A DNA stretch of 64,000 bases from Methanohalophilus profundi (GCF_004137855.1 NZ_QBKB01000002.1:1584750-1648749), one strand, 5' to 3'; counted from the first letter of the stretch, positions 9,118 through 19,842 are shown. The notes: a model not told the origin generated them from the letters alone. Program-made: numbers and translations.

Positions 9118-9759
9118 TCAGAAGGTCACAAAAGGGTTGATGCTGAGCATCCAGATACCTGCGATAATCAGCACCAATCCAGCTCCTTTTTTTATATAAT
9201 TCTGATATTTTGCAACATTGCCATAATTACCCGTAAAATGGGCGGAATAGGCAACCAATAACATCGGTATCGCAAAGCCCAGGGAATAAATGGAAAGCAT
9301 CGCTGCTCCGTAGTATATATTCCCTTCAACAGCTATCCTGGTGAGCACTGCGCCGAGAATCGGGCCGATACAGGGAAGCCACACAACCCCAAGAGACAGG
9401 CCCAGGAGCAATCCGCCGCTTACTCTCCGATTTGCGCTGGCAGGTACAGGGATTTTTGAAAAGATATTGAATATTTCCACATTGCTGACCATAATGATAC
9501 CAAAAACAATAATGACAGCAGCAGCCAAGATATTCAGGTAGGTCAGGTAATCGCGCAGAGCATAACCAAATGCAGAAGTTACAATTCCCATCGAGACAAA
9601 GGATATGCACAATCCTATAACAATGGCAAGGGGTCTGAAACGACCCCGGCCTGTGGATGAAGCAAACAGGGCGGGCAGCAGGGGAAAGACGCAGGGAGAA
9701 GCAATGCTAACAATACCTGCAACAAAGATCGCAATGGGAGTTATGGTATCAGTAATCAT
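9118..9759 (-). CDS. ccdA: CcdA-type thiol-disulfide transmembrane transporter
   Basis: 213 residues with six predicted membrane helices. The two conserved Pro/Cys motifs of CcdA/DsbD are visible: SIASPCVFPLLPAL near residue 22 and GVVWLPCIGPILGA near 129. These cysteines carry reducing equivalents across the membrane to extracytoplasmic thioredoxin-like proteins, often for cytochrome c maturation. The gene directly follows one for a thioredoxin-like lipoprotein, the likely electron acceptor. Confidence 0.9.
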   Translation of the reverse strand: MITDTITPIAIFVAGIVSIASPCVFPLLPALFASSTGRGRFRPLAIVIGLCISFVSMGIVTSAFGYALRDYLTYLNILAAAVIIVFGIIMVSNVEIFNIFSKIPVPASANRRVSGGLLLGLSLGVVWLPCIGPILGAVLTRIAVEGNIYYGAAMLSIYSLGFAIPMLLVAYSAHFTGNYGNVAKYQNYIKKGAGLVLIIAGIWMLSINPFVTF

Positions 9760-9777
9760 TTGTATACTGCTTTTATA

Positions 9778-10281
9778 TCATGATGTATTGTTCTGTCTGT
9801 AGGCGATCGCATTGTCCAGTGCCTGCCTGAGGATATCACCCTCCGTCAATCCCACATAACGTGTGGATCTCCGGTCAAAAGAAACATTGCCATCAGGTCC
9901 CATGAACAGATACCTGTCATCCTTGATTCCGGCAATGACACTCATGTCGGGTATTGAATACACTCCGAAGAACGAGGCTGCATCACGCTCTTCATTAATG
10001 TTGACCATGATCACAGAGGCCTCACCCTCATAATCATCTGCAATAATATCCAGAATAATATCCTGGTCCCTACAGGGGTCACATGTCGGTGAACCGAACT
10101 TGATGAGCACAGGTTCCTCTTCCAATAAGGTGTTCAGTTGCTCGATATCTTTAGTGTTCGATTCCTGTACAATAGTTTCCTGTTGCTGGTTAACTTCAGG
10201 AGTTGTGCAGCCAGCAGCCATAAATGCCAGTAACATCACAATCAGCACAAATCCATACATAATTCTGTTACCTGCTATCAT
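9778..10281 (-). CDS. Thioredoxin-like lipoprotein
   Basis: 167 residues. An N-terminal hydrophobic stretch ends in a lipobox (FMAAGC), so the mature protein is probably lipid-anchored outside the cell at about Cys25. A thioredoxin-fold domain follows with the active-site CDPC (GSPTCDPCRDQD) and a cis-Pro-like SIPD. Encoded 18 bases upstream of ccdA in the same direction, it fits a two-protein thiol-reducing relay, possibly for apocytochrome c. The substrate is inferred, not seen. Confidence 0.85.
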   Translation of the reverse strand: MIAGNRIMYGFVLIVMLLAFMAAGCTTPEVNQQQETIVQESNTKDIEQLNTLLEEEPVLIKFGSPTCDPCRDQDIILDIIADDYEGEASVIMVNINEERDAASFFGVYSIPDMSVIAGIKDDRYLFMGPDGNVSFDRRSTRYVGLTEGDILRQALDNAIAYRQNNTS

Positions 10282-10361
10282 CCATTAAGAGAGTGGTACA
10301 TTAAAATATAAGTGTTATGCATGGTATCCCCAAATTTATACAAAACCCGGATGTAAAAAAA

Positions 10362-11042
10362 TCAGGCATTTTTGAGTTTCCACTTCAACAGCACCCCATC
10401 CTCCATCTTTTCGGCACTTATAAGAGAACATGTTGGCATGTCGGCTTCATCAAATCCATCACCGTCGATAAGAGTAGGAGCAGTTGACCCTCCTATTATG
10501 AGATTTCCTATAAAAGAATATATTTCATCCACAAGCCCGTTTTTGACAAGTCCCCAGTTGAGGCCTGCACCACCTTCAACCATAAGCCTGTGTATGCCCA
10601 TTTCATCAAGTATGGATAACAATTCAGGAAGATCCACCTGATCTCCGCCAGCCATTATGACCATAGCCTTTTTTCTCAGTGATTCGACCCTGTCAAAAGC
10701 TGCACTTTCAGAAACTGCAATTATTATTTTGCCAGCACCCTTCCTGAATATGTCAGCATCTGTTGGTATACGTGCTTTGCTGTCTAGCACGATTCGTACG
10801 GGATTTTCATCAAGTCCTTTTGCAAGCCTTTTAGATCGCCTTTCATCGGACTTGACAGTAAGACTGGGGTCATCAGCAAGAACAGTTCCAATACCTACCA
10901 TTACCGCATCAGAACTTGCCCGCAACTCATCCATTCTTTCAAAATCCATGTCTCCTGATATCCTTACCTGACGCCGCTGTCTGGTGGATATTTTCCCGTC
11001 AATGGACATTGCAGCATTTATAAATGTAAAGGGAGTGGGCAT
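10362..11042 (-). CDS. Archaeal riboflavin-pathway pyrimidine reductase (RibD C-terminal type)
   Basis: 226 residues of the dihydrofolate-reductase-like RibD C-terminal family. It reduces the ribosylaminopyrimidinone phosphate intermediate on the way to riboflavin and F420-type deazaflavins. Recognisable are the N terminus PFTFINAAMSIDGKIS, the VGIGTVLADDPSLTV motif and MVEGGAGLNWGLV. The deaminase half is absent, as is normal in archaea. A 65-base gap separates it from the CBS gene upstream. Confidence 0.9.
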   Translation of the reverse strand: MPTPFTFINAAMSIDGKISTRQRRQVRISGDMDFERMDELRASSDAVMVGIGTVLADDPSLTVKSDERRSKRLAKGLDENPVRIVLDSKARIPTDADIFRKGAGKIIIAVSESAAFDRVESLRKKAMVIMAGGDQVDLPELLSILDEMGIHRLMVEGGAGLNWGLVKNGLVDEIYSFIGNLIIGGSTAPTLIDGDGFDEADMPTCSLISAEKMEDGVLLKWKLKNA

Positions 11043-11069
11043 AAAATCCCTTCAGTTTCAATTATAAGG

Positions 11070-11926
11070 TTATCTATCAATCAGTGCTTTCATAAGATAA
11101 CGGTCCCTCAGCAGGCCAATGAATGCACCGTTGCATCCACCACAGGAACCTGATCGACCCTGTTTCTTTTCATCTTAAGAGCACATTCACTAACACTCAT
11201 ATTACTGGATGCCTTGATCAGATCGGTGACCATCACTTCTTTTACAGGCACATCCGGAACTTTTATTCGGGAGACACTATAATATATGCTGAGAGTATCG
11301 CGCATGGATTCCCATGTCCACTCGTCATCGTCAGAACCAGCAGACATATCAGACATTTCAAGGGAATCTTCTATGACACTTGCACTGATTATATCACGGT
11401 CAGATATTATACCTACCAAATCAAGTTCTGAATTAAGAACCGGAACTGCTTTTATATGTGCAAGTTCCATGTTCTTGGCAACTAAGGGCAAAGGTGTTTC
11501 ACACCATACCGGACCGATACCTCTTCTGCCCAGATATTTACTTATTGGATCATCGAGTTGCAGAGCGGCCATACTTGCAACAATATCGGCAACTGTTATC
11601 ATGCCTTCAAGTCTACCGTCAACATCCACAACCGGCAACCTTCTGAAACCATAATCAATCAGGTATTGCGCAGCTTTTTTGATGTTATCTTCGGGTTTTA
11701 CCTTTATGGGGTCCCGTGTCATAAGTAAAGCAATCTGTTCTTCTTCAGGATTGCTCAGGAGATTACTTCTACTTACGATACCAACCACCCGATTATCTTT
11801 GAGCACCGGCACACCGGATACCTTTTTATCTTTCAGGATACTCAGTACTTCATCTCGTGAACCGGGCAGAGTGGCTGCGGCGACATCAGTCACCATGATG
11901 TCCTTAATAAGGGTTTTTTCTGGCAT
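11070..11926 (-). CDS. Four-CBS-domain protein (3' frameshift)
   Basis: Two tandem CBS pairs, seen as repeated VPVL/VGIVSRS and LPVVD/EGMITVAD units. CBS pairs bind adenine nucleotides or SAM and regulate partners. As read, the frame stops at 11108 with an atypical tail (DATVHSLAC). Adding one A in the GATGCAACGG stretch near 11131 restores the expected ending VVDANGAFIGLLRDR...KALIDR with TAA at 11070, so the last CBS domain becomes complete. The start ATG at 11926 is 35 bases after the UspA gene, so they are probably co-transcribed. Confidence 0.85.
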
Positions 11927-11961
11927 TTTTAAATAACCTCAATAAAATCTTTTATTGATTT

Positions 11962-12411
11962 TTATTCTTCTTCATTTCCCCTTACTACCATAACGGGGAC
12001 ATGTGAGTTGCGGGTGACCTTTTCTGCAACGCTTCCAAGAAGGAATCTGTCAAGTCCACTTTTACCGTGGGTACCCATGACTATAAGGTCAATTCCATCG
12101 TTTTCAGCAAAATCAATTATCTCATGACCCGGATGGCCTTCAAGCAACTTTGACTCTATTTTGATATCTTCTCCGGTGTCAGATATCACTTTATCGGTTA
12201 TTTCCTTCCCTTCCTTTTCAAGAAGTTCATACATCATTTCCCATCCGCCATCCATGGGAATGGAATCAAATGATGCGGTATCCACGACATACGTCATGTA
12301 TACTCTGGCACCACTGAGCTTTGCCAGTTCAATTCCGTAAGAGACCGCTTTTTTGTTCTCTGTGGAACCATCGGTAGCGATCAGTATCTTTTTGTAGATT
12401 TCACTTGCCAT
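11962..12411 (-). CDS. Universal stress protein (UspA family)
   Basis: 149 residues with the ATP-binding UspA signature GTHGKSGLDRFLLGSVAEKV near the C terminus and the N-terminal ILIATDGSTENKKA strand and loop. Usually a cytoplasmic dimer linked to stress or nucleotide sensing. It lies between the amidohydrolase and the CBS protein genes on the same strand, and Usp-CBS pairing is common in archaea. Confidence 0.92.
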   Translation of the reverse strand: MASEIYKKILIATDGSTENKKAVSYGIELAKLSGARVYMTYVVDTASFDSIPMDGGWEMMYELLEKEGKEITDKVISDTGEDIKIESKLLEGHPGHEIIDFAENDGIDLIVMGTHGKSGLDRFLLGSVAEKVTRNSHVPVMVVRGNEEE

Positions 12412-12438
12412 GTTTGATCTCTCGAATAAATGAATAGA

Positions 12439-13539
12439 TTAATGGATTATTGATAAAATATCGTCTGGCCTTGCCCGACGAACAAGACCACTTAATACAT
12501 CCTGTATTCCTTTTAGATTATTTGACGTGCCATCCAATACCATCAGGTTTGCCTTATGCCCTTCCCGCAGAGGGCCTTTTCCCTCCATCTCCAATATTGA
12601 TGCCCCATTAAGTGTGCACATTTTAAATACTTGTCTATCCTCAAGTCCAAATACCTTTGAAAGGAACTCCATCTCAGAGAACATATTTACAGAATTCAGC
12701 ATAACATTGTCAGTACCTACGCCCACATTTATACCGGCTTTTAACATTTCAGCAACAGGTGCCATCCCCACTCCTGTAAGGAAATTGGATCTGGGGCAGA
12801 CAACCACCGGAATAGATGCATCGGCAACGTTTTTGAGGTCTGACTGTACTGCCTGTGTCAGATGGACAAGCATATCCGGCTGCAGGGATAGTGCATCTTT
12901 GATATCGTGGCGGGATTTTTCACCGGCATGTATACAAAAAGGACTTCTGGATTTGTGACAGGTGTCTGCAATCTGTGCCAGTAGATTCAAATCCACATCA
13001 TGTGCACCGCTCATACCTATACCATCGGCATGGGAAAGGAGTAAGGAAACCCCCTCGTGCACAGGCATACTGAACTCCCTGCTGTCGGGTCTTGCAAATA
13101 TTCTGGAATCAATATCCATATCTTTTAATGCATCCTTCAGTGCCAGCACGCCTCTGGTCCCCCCTTCCCGGAAATCTGCAAAACCAGTGGTTCCGGTGGC
13201 AAGCATATCCCTGATGGAAAATTTCATATATTCTACAAGTTCCTTATCAGAAGTTTTTGCAAGGATGCGGTGTTTTAAGCCATCCGGTGGCCTGACCAGA
13301 CTGTTCAGGTCTCTCTGTATCACAAAATCCTCAGCCGGGCCTATACTGGGATCTTTACAAACCGAGTCCCCGATATGGGTGTGACAGTTGGTAAAACAGG
13401 GAGCAATAATATTTTCAGAAGATGTCGGCTCCTCACACACTTCATGTATGATACCATCCCGGATACATACATAACCCTTCACCAAAGACAGATCATCCCC
13501 CTAGAGGATGTTTCCATAAATAACCTGTTCGCGGCTCAT
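12439..13539 (-). CDS. Metal-dependent amidohydrolase with in-frame TAG codon
   Basis: Cyclic amidohydrolase of the ATZ/TRZ deaminase type: metal ligands in FTNCHTHIGD, His in CIHAGE, and GVGTDNVMLN. The probable start is the ATG at 13537-13539 (MSREQVIYGNIL); codon 13 is TAG at 13501-13503 and the frame then runs unbroken (GDDLSLVKGYVC) to the TAA at 12439. Without reading TAG, translation would have to start at a TTG (13485) and lose the first strand of the N-terminal beta-sandwich. Pyrrolysine insertion or read-through is likely. The substrate is unknown; adenosine- or thioadenosine-type deamination is typical of relatives. Confidence 0.83.
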
Positions 13540-13603
13540 TGAGGACATAATCCTGTATTCATATGTATTAATAACTAAAAAATTAACGCTGGATATTTCC
13601 TAT

Positions 13604-13933
13604 TTAAATTTTGCAGTTACATCCTTTTTTCCTGAGAGCGTTTTTTTGCTCATCGAGGGATGTTATAAGAGTGTCCTGCCTGGATTCTCCTCTCGCAAGG
13701 AGAGGGTCAAGGGGACTGTGGTGATTATATCCCCGTTTCTGCATTTCCCTGACAAGGGTTTCATGGCGCAGGTACAGGGCGTGCAATTTACCTTTCCAGC
13801 GAAGAGTTTCAGGATGATTGGAATAAGCCTTTTTATTTTTAGTGATAATGGACCAGAGGGCGTGCAATTCCCTGTGTTCTCCAAGCAGATGCTGTCTGCA
13901 AAGGTCCGATGGTGGCAAATCCCATATTCTCAT
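13604..13933 (-). CDS. Pyrimidine dimer DNA glycosylase (endonuclease V/DenV-like)
   Basis: 109 residues. The region QHLLGEHRELHALW matches the catalytic Arg-Glu segment of T4 endonuclease V, and LRWKGKLHALYLRHETLV the following helix. Such enzymes cut the glycosidic bond at UV-induced cyclobutane dimers and nick the strand. The T4 enzyme uses the amine of an N-terminal Thr; here the predicted N terminus is Met-Arg-Ile-Trp, so the nucleophile may differ. Followed 64 bases downstream by the amidohydrolase start. Confidence 0.8.
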   Translation of the reverse strand: MRIWDLPPSDLCRQHLLGEHRELHALWSIITKNKKAYSNHPETLRWKGKLHALYLRHETLVREMQKRGYNHHSPLDPLLARGESRQDTLITSLDEQKNALRKKGCNCKI

Positions 13934-14069
13934 GTAATATAGATTGATTTATTCTTATTTGAAATTAACAATCTGTGATTCAGGCATCCAAAACAAAAAA
14001 TATATTTAACAATGATGTAACTTACTGAATCTTCAATTACAATCATTAATTCATATCAGGTTAGATACG

Positions 14070-15311
14070 ATGAAAATCAGCAGACCAAGAGGAACAAGAG
14101 ATTTCCTTCCTGAGAATACGCGATTGAGACGTTTTGTTGAAAACAGGATGAGAGACGTAGTTTCCAGATGGGGATACAGTGAAATAATCACACCTACTTT
14201 TGAAAATCTCGAACTATTCACCCTCAAATCCGGAGAAGGGGTTACAGGGGAGATTTACAATTTTTCTGATAAGGGTGACAGGGAGCTTGCCCTGCGTCCG
14301 GAACTCACCGCACCTGTCATGCGTATGTATGTGAACGAAATGCAGGCAACCCCCCGTCCGCTAAAACTTTTCTATTTCGAGAATTGCTTCCGTTATGAGA
14401 GGCCCCAAAAGGGACGTTTCAGGGAATTCTGGCAATTTGGAGTTGAGACTATTGGAAGCAGCCGTCCTGACGCTGATGCCGAAGTAATAGCTCTCGCCGA
14501 AGAAATGATCGAATCTGTAGGTATCAAAGGGGACCTTCGTGTAGGGCACCTGGGGATTATTCGTCATATACTTCAAGAACTCGAACCGGAGCAACAGACA
14601 AAAATCATGAGGCTTGTGGATAAAAAGGACGATACCGGCCTGGATGATTATCTTGAACAAATAAATGCATCAATAGAGCTTCGCAATGAGCTGTTTGAAC
14701 TTGTAAGTATCACCGGAGATGATGCAATGGAAAAAGCAAGGCAAATTGTGGGGGATATTGAACAACTCCAAATTTTTGAAGAACTGACACAAATCCTGGA
14801 TGCTTATAATGTGGAATATTCCGTGGACTTTGGTATTGCCAGGGGTCTTGACTATTACACTGGTATGGTTTTTGAGATATATGCCGAAGGTCTCGGTGCC
14901 CAGAACCAGATATGTGGAGGTGGCTCCTACCAGTTGATACAGCTTTTCGGTGGAGGGGATGTTCCTTCAACTGGCTTTGGACTCGGGTTTGATCGTATAA
15001 TGGAGATATGTGAACTTGAACCTGAGCAAAAAAAGGAAGTTGTGCTTGTGGCAACAGATGACACCCGGCTGGATGCAATAGGGATTGCGCGCGAATTACG
15101 TCGGGTGGTGCCGGTATATCTCGATATAATGAAACGAAACTTCAAGGGCCAGCTGTCTCACGCCAATAACATCGGTGCCAGGTATGTGGTGATAGTGGGC
15201 AAAAGGGAAATGGAGGCTGGCAAGGTTACCCTGAAGGATATGGAATCCGGTGAACAGCACCAGTTGACCGTTGAAGAGGCCAGAGAACATATTATTAAAA
15301 GTGGAATGTAA
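14070..15311 (+). CDS. hisS: Histidyl-tRNA synthetase
   Basis: 413 residues, normal length. Class II motifs are clear: motif 2 ([20 protein letters not shown]), the His-specific motifs [11 protein letters not shown] and GGGSYQL, motif 3 ([11 protein letters not shown]), and a C-terminal anticodon-binding domain. ATG at 14070 follows a CAGGTTAG stretch. Monocistronic by its spacing. Confidence 0.96.
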   Translation: MKISRPRGTRDFLPENTRLRRFVENRMRDVVSRWGYSEIITPTFENLELFTLKSGEGVTGEIYNFSDKGDRELALRPELTAPVMRMYVNEMQATPRPLKLFYFENCFRYERPQKGRFREFWQFGVETIGSSRPDADAEVIALAEEMIESVGIKGDLRVGHLGIIRHILQELEPEQQTKIMRLVDKKDDTGLDDYLEQINASIELRNELFELVSITGDDAMEKARQIVGDIEQLQIFEELTQILDAYNVEYSVDFGIARGLDYYTGMVFEIYAEGLGAQNQICGGGSYQLIQLFGGGDVPSTGFGLGFDRIMEICELEPEQKKEVVLVATDDTRLDAIGIARELRRVVPVYLDIMKRNFKGQLSHANNIGARYVVIVGKREMEAGKVTLKDMESGEQHQLTVEEAREHIIKSGM

Positions 15312-15474
15312 CAGCTATTGTAGATTCCATGCATACAGCCGTAATGGCACAAAATATATAACCCATGTGCCTTTAATTAGCACCACTTCGCCACTACAGG
15401 GAATCTCCCAACGTTCATACCTGTAACTTTATCGTCACTTTAAATTCAAATCAAAATAATAAGGAGTAATCATA

Positions 15475-15933
15475 ATGGCAAAAATGCACACTCGCAGAAA
15501 AGGCCAGGCAGGGTCCACAAAACCCATTCGTACAGAAGTACTCGCATGGTCTTTGCAGGATGCAGAAGAGATTGAAAAGGTGGTTCTTGACTTGTGGAAG
15601 CAAGGCAACCCCACCAGTGTCATCGGAATGAAGTTGAGAGATAATTATGGAGTTCCTGATGTCAAACTCGCTACAGGAAAGAAGCTCACTGCAATCCTGA
15701 AAGAGAATGAAGTAGCACCTGGTGTTCCTGAAGACCTGTACAATCTTATCGTAAAAGCTATTGGCCTGAGAAAACATGTTGCAGCCAATAACAAAGATGT
15801 ACATAACAAACGTCCTCTTCAGCTTACTGAATCCAAAATTCGCAGACTGGTTAAATATTATAAGGCAAACAAAGTCCTTCCAGCCGAATGGAAATATAAA
15901 CCAGAAACCGCAGAAATGCTTATTACTAAGTAA
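15475..15933 (+). CDS. rps15: 30S ribosomal protein uS15
   Basis: 152 residues, archaeal/eukaryal-length S15 with the extra N-terminal extension ([14 protein letters not shown]) and the conserved three-helix core containing the [14 protein letters not shown] segment. AAGGAG lies seven to eight bases before the ATG. It binds 16S rRNA in the platform. The next gene downstream is the RecJ-like nuclease, a common euryarchaeal arrangement. Confidence 0.96.
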   Translation: MAKMHTRRKGQAGSTKPIRTEVLAWSLQDAEEIEKVVLDLWKQGNPTSVIGMKLRDNYGVPDVKLATGKKLTAILKENEVAPGVPEDLYNLIVKAIGLRKHVAANNKDVHNKRPLQLTESKIRRLVKYYKANKVLPAEWKYKPETAEMLITK

Positions 15934-16142
15934 ACGGGAATTTGTACAATTCCCATTTTTTAATTTAGTTCTGTTTTTTCCTGTTGTTATATCTTCTATT
16001 AATTGTCATTTACTTAAGGCATTGTGACGGCAATCCTCACACAAATCAATAGAAGTATAAATGTGTGCTGCATAATGAATCTTTTAATATCAAAATAACT
16101 ACATATATAATTAGCATATGTGGATCTGGCAGGTGAAAGTTT

Positions 16143-17462
16143 TTGGAAAAATTGCGGGCCATTGCAAAAAAGGCATCTGAAAAAATCAGTGAATATTCAC
16201 GTGTAAGACTCGTATCCCATAATGATGCAGACGGGATTACCGCAGCAGCTGTAATGTGCCATGCCCTGCTGAAAGAAGACATAGTTTTCCATGCAAGCAT
16301 TGTAAGCAGGCTAGATGAAGATGTTGTGGAAACAGTTAATAACAGCACTGATAATGGTGATCTCGTACTTTTCTGTGACATGGGAAGCGGCCAGCCTGAA
16401 TTGATTGAAAAAGTCAAAAATAACACCATAATAATAGACCACCACGCACCTTTGGGTGACACAACGGCACAAATAATGGTAAACCCTCATCTTGCAGACA
16501 TAGATGGTGCTTATTATATGTGTGCCTCAACAACTGCTTATGTTGTCGCAACAGAACTTAATCCCGAAAATAAAGAGCTTGCAGGGCTTGCAATTGCAGG
16601 TGCCATAGGGGATAAGCAACTTTTGACAGGGAGAATGGCCTGATCCTGAAAGAAGGAATTGAACATGGCTCTGTTTCCATAAGGAAAGGATTAAAGATCG
16701 GAGACGGTGACCTGGCAGAAGTGCTGGAAAAACACCTGAACCCTACCTTGACATAACAGGTGAAAAAGAAAAGATCACAAACTTCCTGAATATTCTGGGT
16801 ATCAGCGGCCCGATCGAAGAACTTGATGAAAACCAGATGAAAAAACTTACTTCTGCCGTGGCACTTAAACTGACAAAAACAGCCAGTCCTGAAGCAATTG
16901 ATGCCAGTATCGGTGAAGTCTGCATTCTCAACCACGAGACCATACCGAATGTCTATGACATGGTAACTCTTCTCAATTGCTGTGGCAAACTTGAGCGTGG
17001 AGGCCTTGCCCTTACTGCCTGTCTGAGAGATGAAAAGGCTGCAGAAGAAGGCTGGATACTTGCGGAACAATACCAGCAAGTTTTGATGGGGCAAATCAAA
17101 AAGGCAGAGAAGCAGATTCAAAAACGGCAGCATCTCAGGTACATTCAGGGGGAAGACATGGAAGCCACCGGCATGATCGCAGGTGTTGTCATCAGGTACA
17201 TTCACCCTGATCTGCCCTTCATTGCCCTGAACAAAGTTGATGATGTTGTTAAAATTTCAGGAAGAGGAACCCGCAAACTTGTAGACAGCGGCCTGGATCT
17301 TGCAGTTGCCTTAAGAGAGGCAGCTTCAGGGGTTGGAGGTAACGGAGGGGGCATAACATAGCATCCGGTGCGGCCATTCCTCCGGGAAGTGAAGAAGAGT
17401 TCCTGAAAGCCCTTGATACCATTATAGCAAAACAGCTGGGAAACAATGCAGATGAAAATTAA
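16143..17462 (+). CDS. RecJ-like DHH phosphoesterase (three frameshifts)
   Basis: Starts at TTG with AGGTGAAAG ahead. The DHH motifs are present (SHNDADGITAAA, DMGSG, IIIDHHAPLGD), then the DHHA1 domain ending GVGGNGGGHNIASGAAIPPG. This family includes the archaeal GINS-associated nuclease and other RecJ-like exonucleases. The frame breaks at three places, each repaired by adding one base: GGG at 16629-16631, CCCTA near 16744, and GGGGG at 17347-17351. The last one falls inside the conserved GGGH motif. All pieces read on without loss, so error is likelier than decay. The restored stop at 17462 overlaps pcc1. Confidence 0.85.
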
Positions 17463-17682
17463 AAGTACACTTTACCTGGCTGCCGGTCAAAGGGGCAAAA
17501 CAATTATCGAATCATTAAGACCGGACAATCTTGAGAATATGGAAAGTAAAACCCTCTGCGATGAAAATTCCATAACTTTGAAGACAGAAAAACTTTCTTC
17601 CCTGATATCTGTTACGGACGATCTCCTTATGAATGCCAAAATTGCCGAAGACCTGGATTTCAGTGGGGCAAAAAATGATTAA
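17452..17682 (+). CDS. pcc1: KEOPS complex subunit Pcc1
   Basis: A 76-78 residue protein with the Pcc1 signature: MKIKSTLYL at the start, IIESLRPDNLE, and SSLISVTDDLLMNAKIAED at the end. Pcc1 dimerises within KEOPS, which makes the t6A37 modification on ANN-decoding tRNAs. The ATG at 17446 is also possible; 17452 gives the family N terminus. It overlaps the restored end of the recJ-like gene and its own stop overlaps the next gene's start. Confidence 0.88.
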   Translation: MKIKSTLYLAAGQRGKTIIESLRPDNLENMESKTLCDENSITLKTEKLSSLISVTDDLLMNAKIAEDLDFSGAKND

Positions 17683-18210
17683 TTCATTCGAAGATTTAGG
17701 GGAGCAAATAAATTCGTGTACTGCATGCCAGCTCCATGAATCCGCAACCCACAAAGTAATAATGAAGGGTGGGAAAATCCAAAAGTACTTTTCATAGGTG
17801 AAGCCCCCGGCAAGAATGAGGATGCAAGCGGAATACCTTTCTGTGGCAGGGCCGGCAAGATTTTGGATGACATGATAGAAGATATGGATATTCAGCAGAA
17901 CGATTGGGCGGTGATCAATACTGTCAAATGCAGACCTCCTGATAACCGCAGGCCCCGTAAAGGAGAACTTGCCACCTGTCGGGCTTTTTTTGAAAGGCAA
18001 ATCGAAATGCTTGATCCAGATGTGATTATTCTGCTCGGAAATACTGCTGAGGAAGCTTTTTTGGGAAACAGGCAACTTCAATGGGGTGAATGCAGGGAAA
18101 TAGATGGGAAAAATGTGGTGAAATTTTATCATCCTGCAGCCCTCATCTATACTAAAAGTCGCCAGCCTGAACAGCAAGAGTTTATAGAAAAAAACAGTGC
18201 ATTATGGTAA
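17675..18210 (+). CDS. Family 4 uracil-DNA glycosylase (one frameshift)
   Basis: ATG at 17675 gives MINSFEDLGEQINSCTACQLH, with the first two Fe-S cysteines (CxxC). The frame then breaks near 17758; one extra A there restores NNEGWENPKVLFIGEAPGKNED. The rest has the family 4 motifs: the uracil pocket GEAPG...GIPFCGRAG, the other Fe-S cysteines in NTVKCRPPDNR and ATCRAFFERQ, and the HPAALIY catalytic-loop motif. It removes uracil from DNA. It overlaps the end of pcc1. Confidence 0.88.
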
Positions 18211-18333
18211 GTCCATTCTTTCTTCCAACATGCTGGTTTGTGCCATCAGGTAAAACTTATAATAATTAGTAACAATAACTGAGTCGTTGTAAGGACTTTA
18301 TTAATCATTATTTAATCATTTCGAGGAAATATA

Positions 18334-19842
18334 ATGGATCTGGAATTCAGGTTAAAAGCTGCCTTCAAAACCAGCGGGGACCCCGCACCCGCCGTAGATG
18401 CTATTCAGGAGTTTCTTGAGGGAGAAGCCCCAAAGGTACTCGCCAAAGGAGCACCAGAAGGGGAAGAAGCAAAAATTAAGAGCTGGAATGTAAAAGATAA
18501 CCGGATAGACCTTGAGATAGTCTCCGGCCGGTATGTCCGATCCCATGATGCAATTATCAGGCTGCGTAAACCTCTGCCGGCAAAATTGGAAAGGAATACC
18601 ATCTGGGCATCCGGGGTATTGATGTTGATGAGTTTGTCATTAAAATGGCTTCTGAAAAATCAGTCGGTGATCTGAAGATACCACATGTCAGTTCAATGGA
18701 TTATGACGGAGAATACATCACAATCAATCTGGATGTCGGACAGGCAGAACTTGAAAACCGTGTTCCTGACAGAATACTTACCCTTATGGAGGACAAGATA
18801 AGGGAAAAGGTCTATGGTGGCAAGACAGAACACTGGAACCTTCTATGGCAGAGTGAAAAAAAAGGCACATCCATTTGAGAAGGATCCTACCCAGGAAATG
18901 CTAGAAAAAGGGTGGATCAAAAGAGGAGCCAGCAGAGGGCAGTGGATTCACGGGCCGCAGTCCACGAAATTGTTCCGCACTTTTGAAAAGATAGTTCTCG
19001 AGGAACTTCTCGAACCCCTGGGATACCAGGAAATGATTTTCCCGAAACTTGTTCCCTGGGATGTATGGCAGAAGTCCGGGCATGCCAAAGGAGTCTATCC
19101 CGAAATCTACTATGTATGCCCCCCGAAGACCCGCGATCCGGAATACTGGGAAGAGGTCGCTGACCATTACAAGGTTACAAAAGAAGTACCTATAGAACTG
19201 ATCAAGGAAAAGATAGGTGATCCTATAGGTGGCCTGTGCTATGCCCAGTGTCCTCCCTTCTGGATGTATTTACAGGGCGAAACCATACCAACAGACTCGT
19301 TCCCCCTGAAAGTCTTTGACCGCTCCGGGACATCCCACAGGTACGAAAGTGGTGGCATCCACGGCATGGAACGTGTTGATGAATTCCATCGTATCGAGAT
19401 TGTCTGGCTGGGTACAAAGGAACAGGTAGTCAAAGCCTCAGAAGAGCTCCACGAACGCTATATGCATATCTTCAATGAAATCCTGGATATTGAATGGAGA
19501 AAAGCCTGGGTCACACCATGGTTCATGGCACAGGAGGGGCTTGCAGGTGTATCGGATGAGCAAAGTGCCGGTACTACAGACTATGAGGCACCCCTGCCAT
19601 ACAGGGGAGAGGACGGCGAATGGCTTGAGTTCCAGAACGTGAGTGTCAACGGGGATAAATATCCTTCCGGTTTTAATGTGAAAAGTCAGTCGGGAGAGGA
19701 ACTCTGGTCCGGATGTTCGGGTGTTGGGCTGGAAAGGTGGACCTCGGCTTTCCTTGCACAGAAAGGCTTGGATCCGGAAAACTGGCCGGTAGAATTCCGT
19801 AAGCGTTTTGGAGAAATGCCTGAAGGAATAAGGTTCTTCTAA
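18334..19842 (+). CDS. serS: Seryl-tRNA synthetase, rare methanogen type (two frameshifts)
   Basis: About 502 residues after repair. The N-terminal alpha-beta domain ([20 protein letters not shown]) and the catalytic core with Cys-coordinated zinc ([24 protein letters not shown]) are those of the type-2 SerRS known only from methanogenic archaea. The frame breaks twice: CTGCCGG at 18574-18580 lacks one G (expected PLAGKIG), and the A8 run at 18856-18863 has one A too many (expected [11 protein letters not shown]). An essential enzyme broken twice with no other loss points to sequence error. Confidence 0.9.

Noticed and set aside
16143-18210. RecJ-like and UDG genes as true pseudogenes
   Set aside because: Each break is a single base, no conserved residue is lost, and essential genes nearby show the same pattern.
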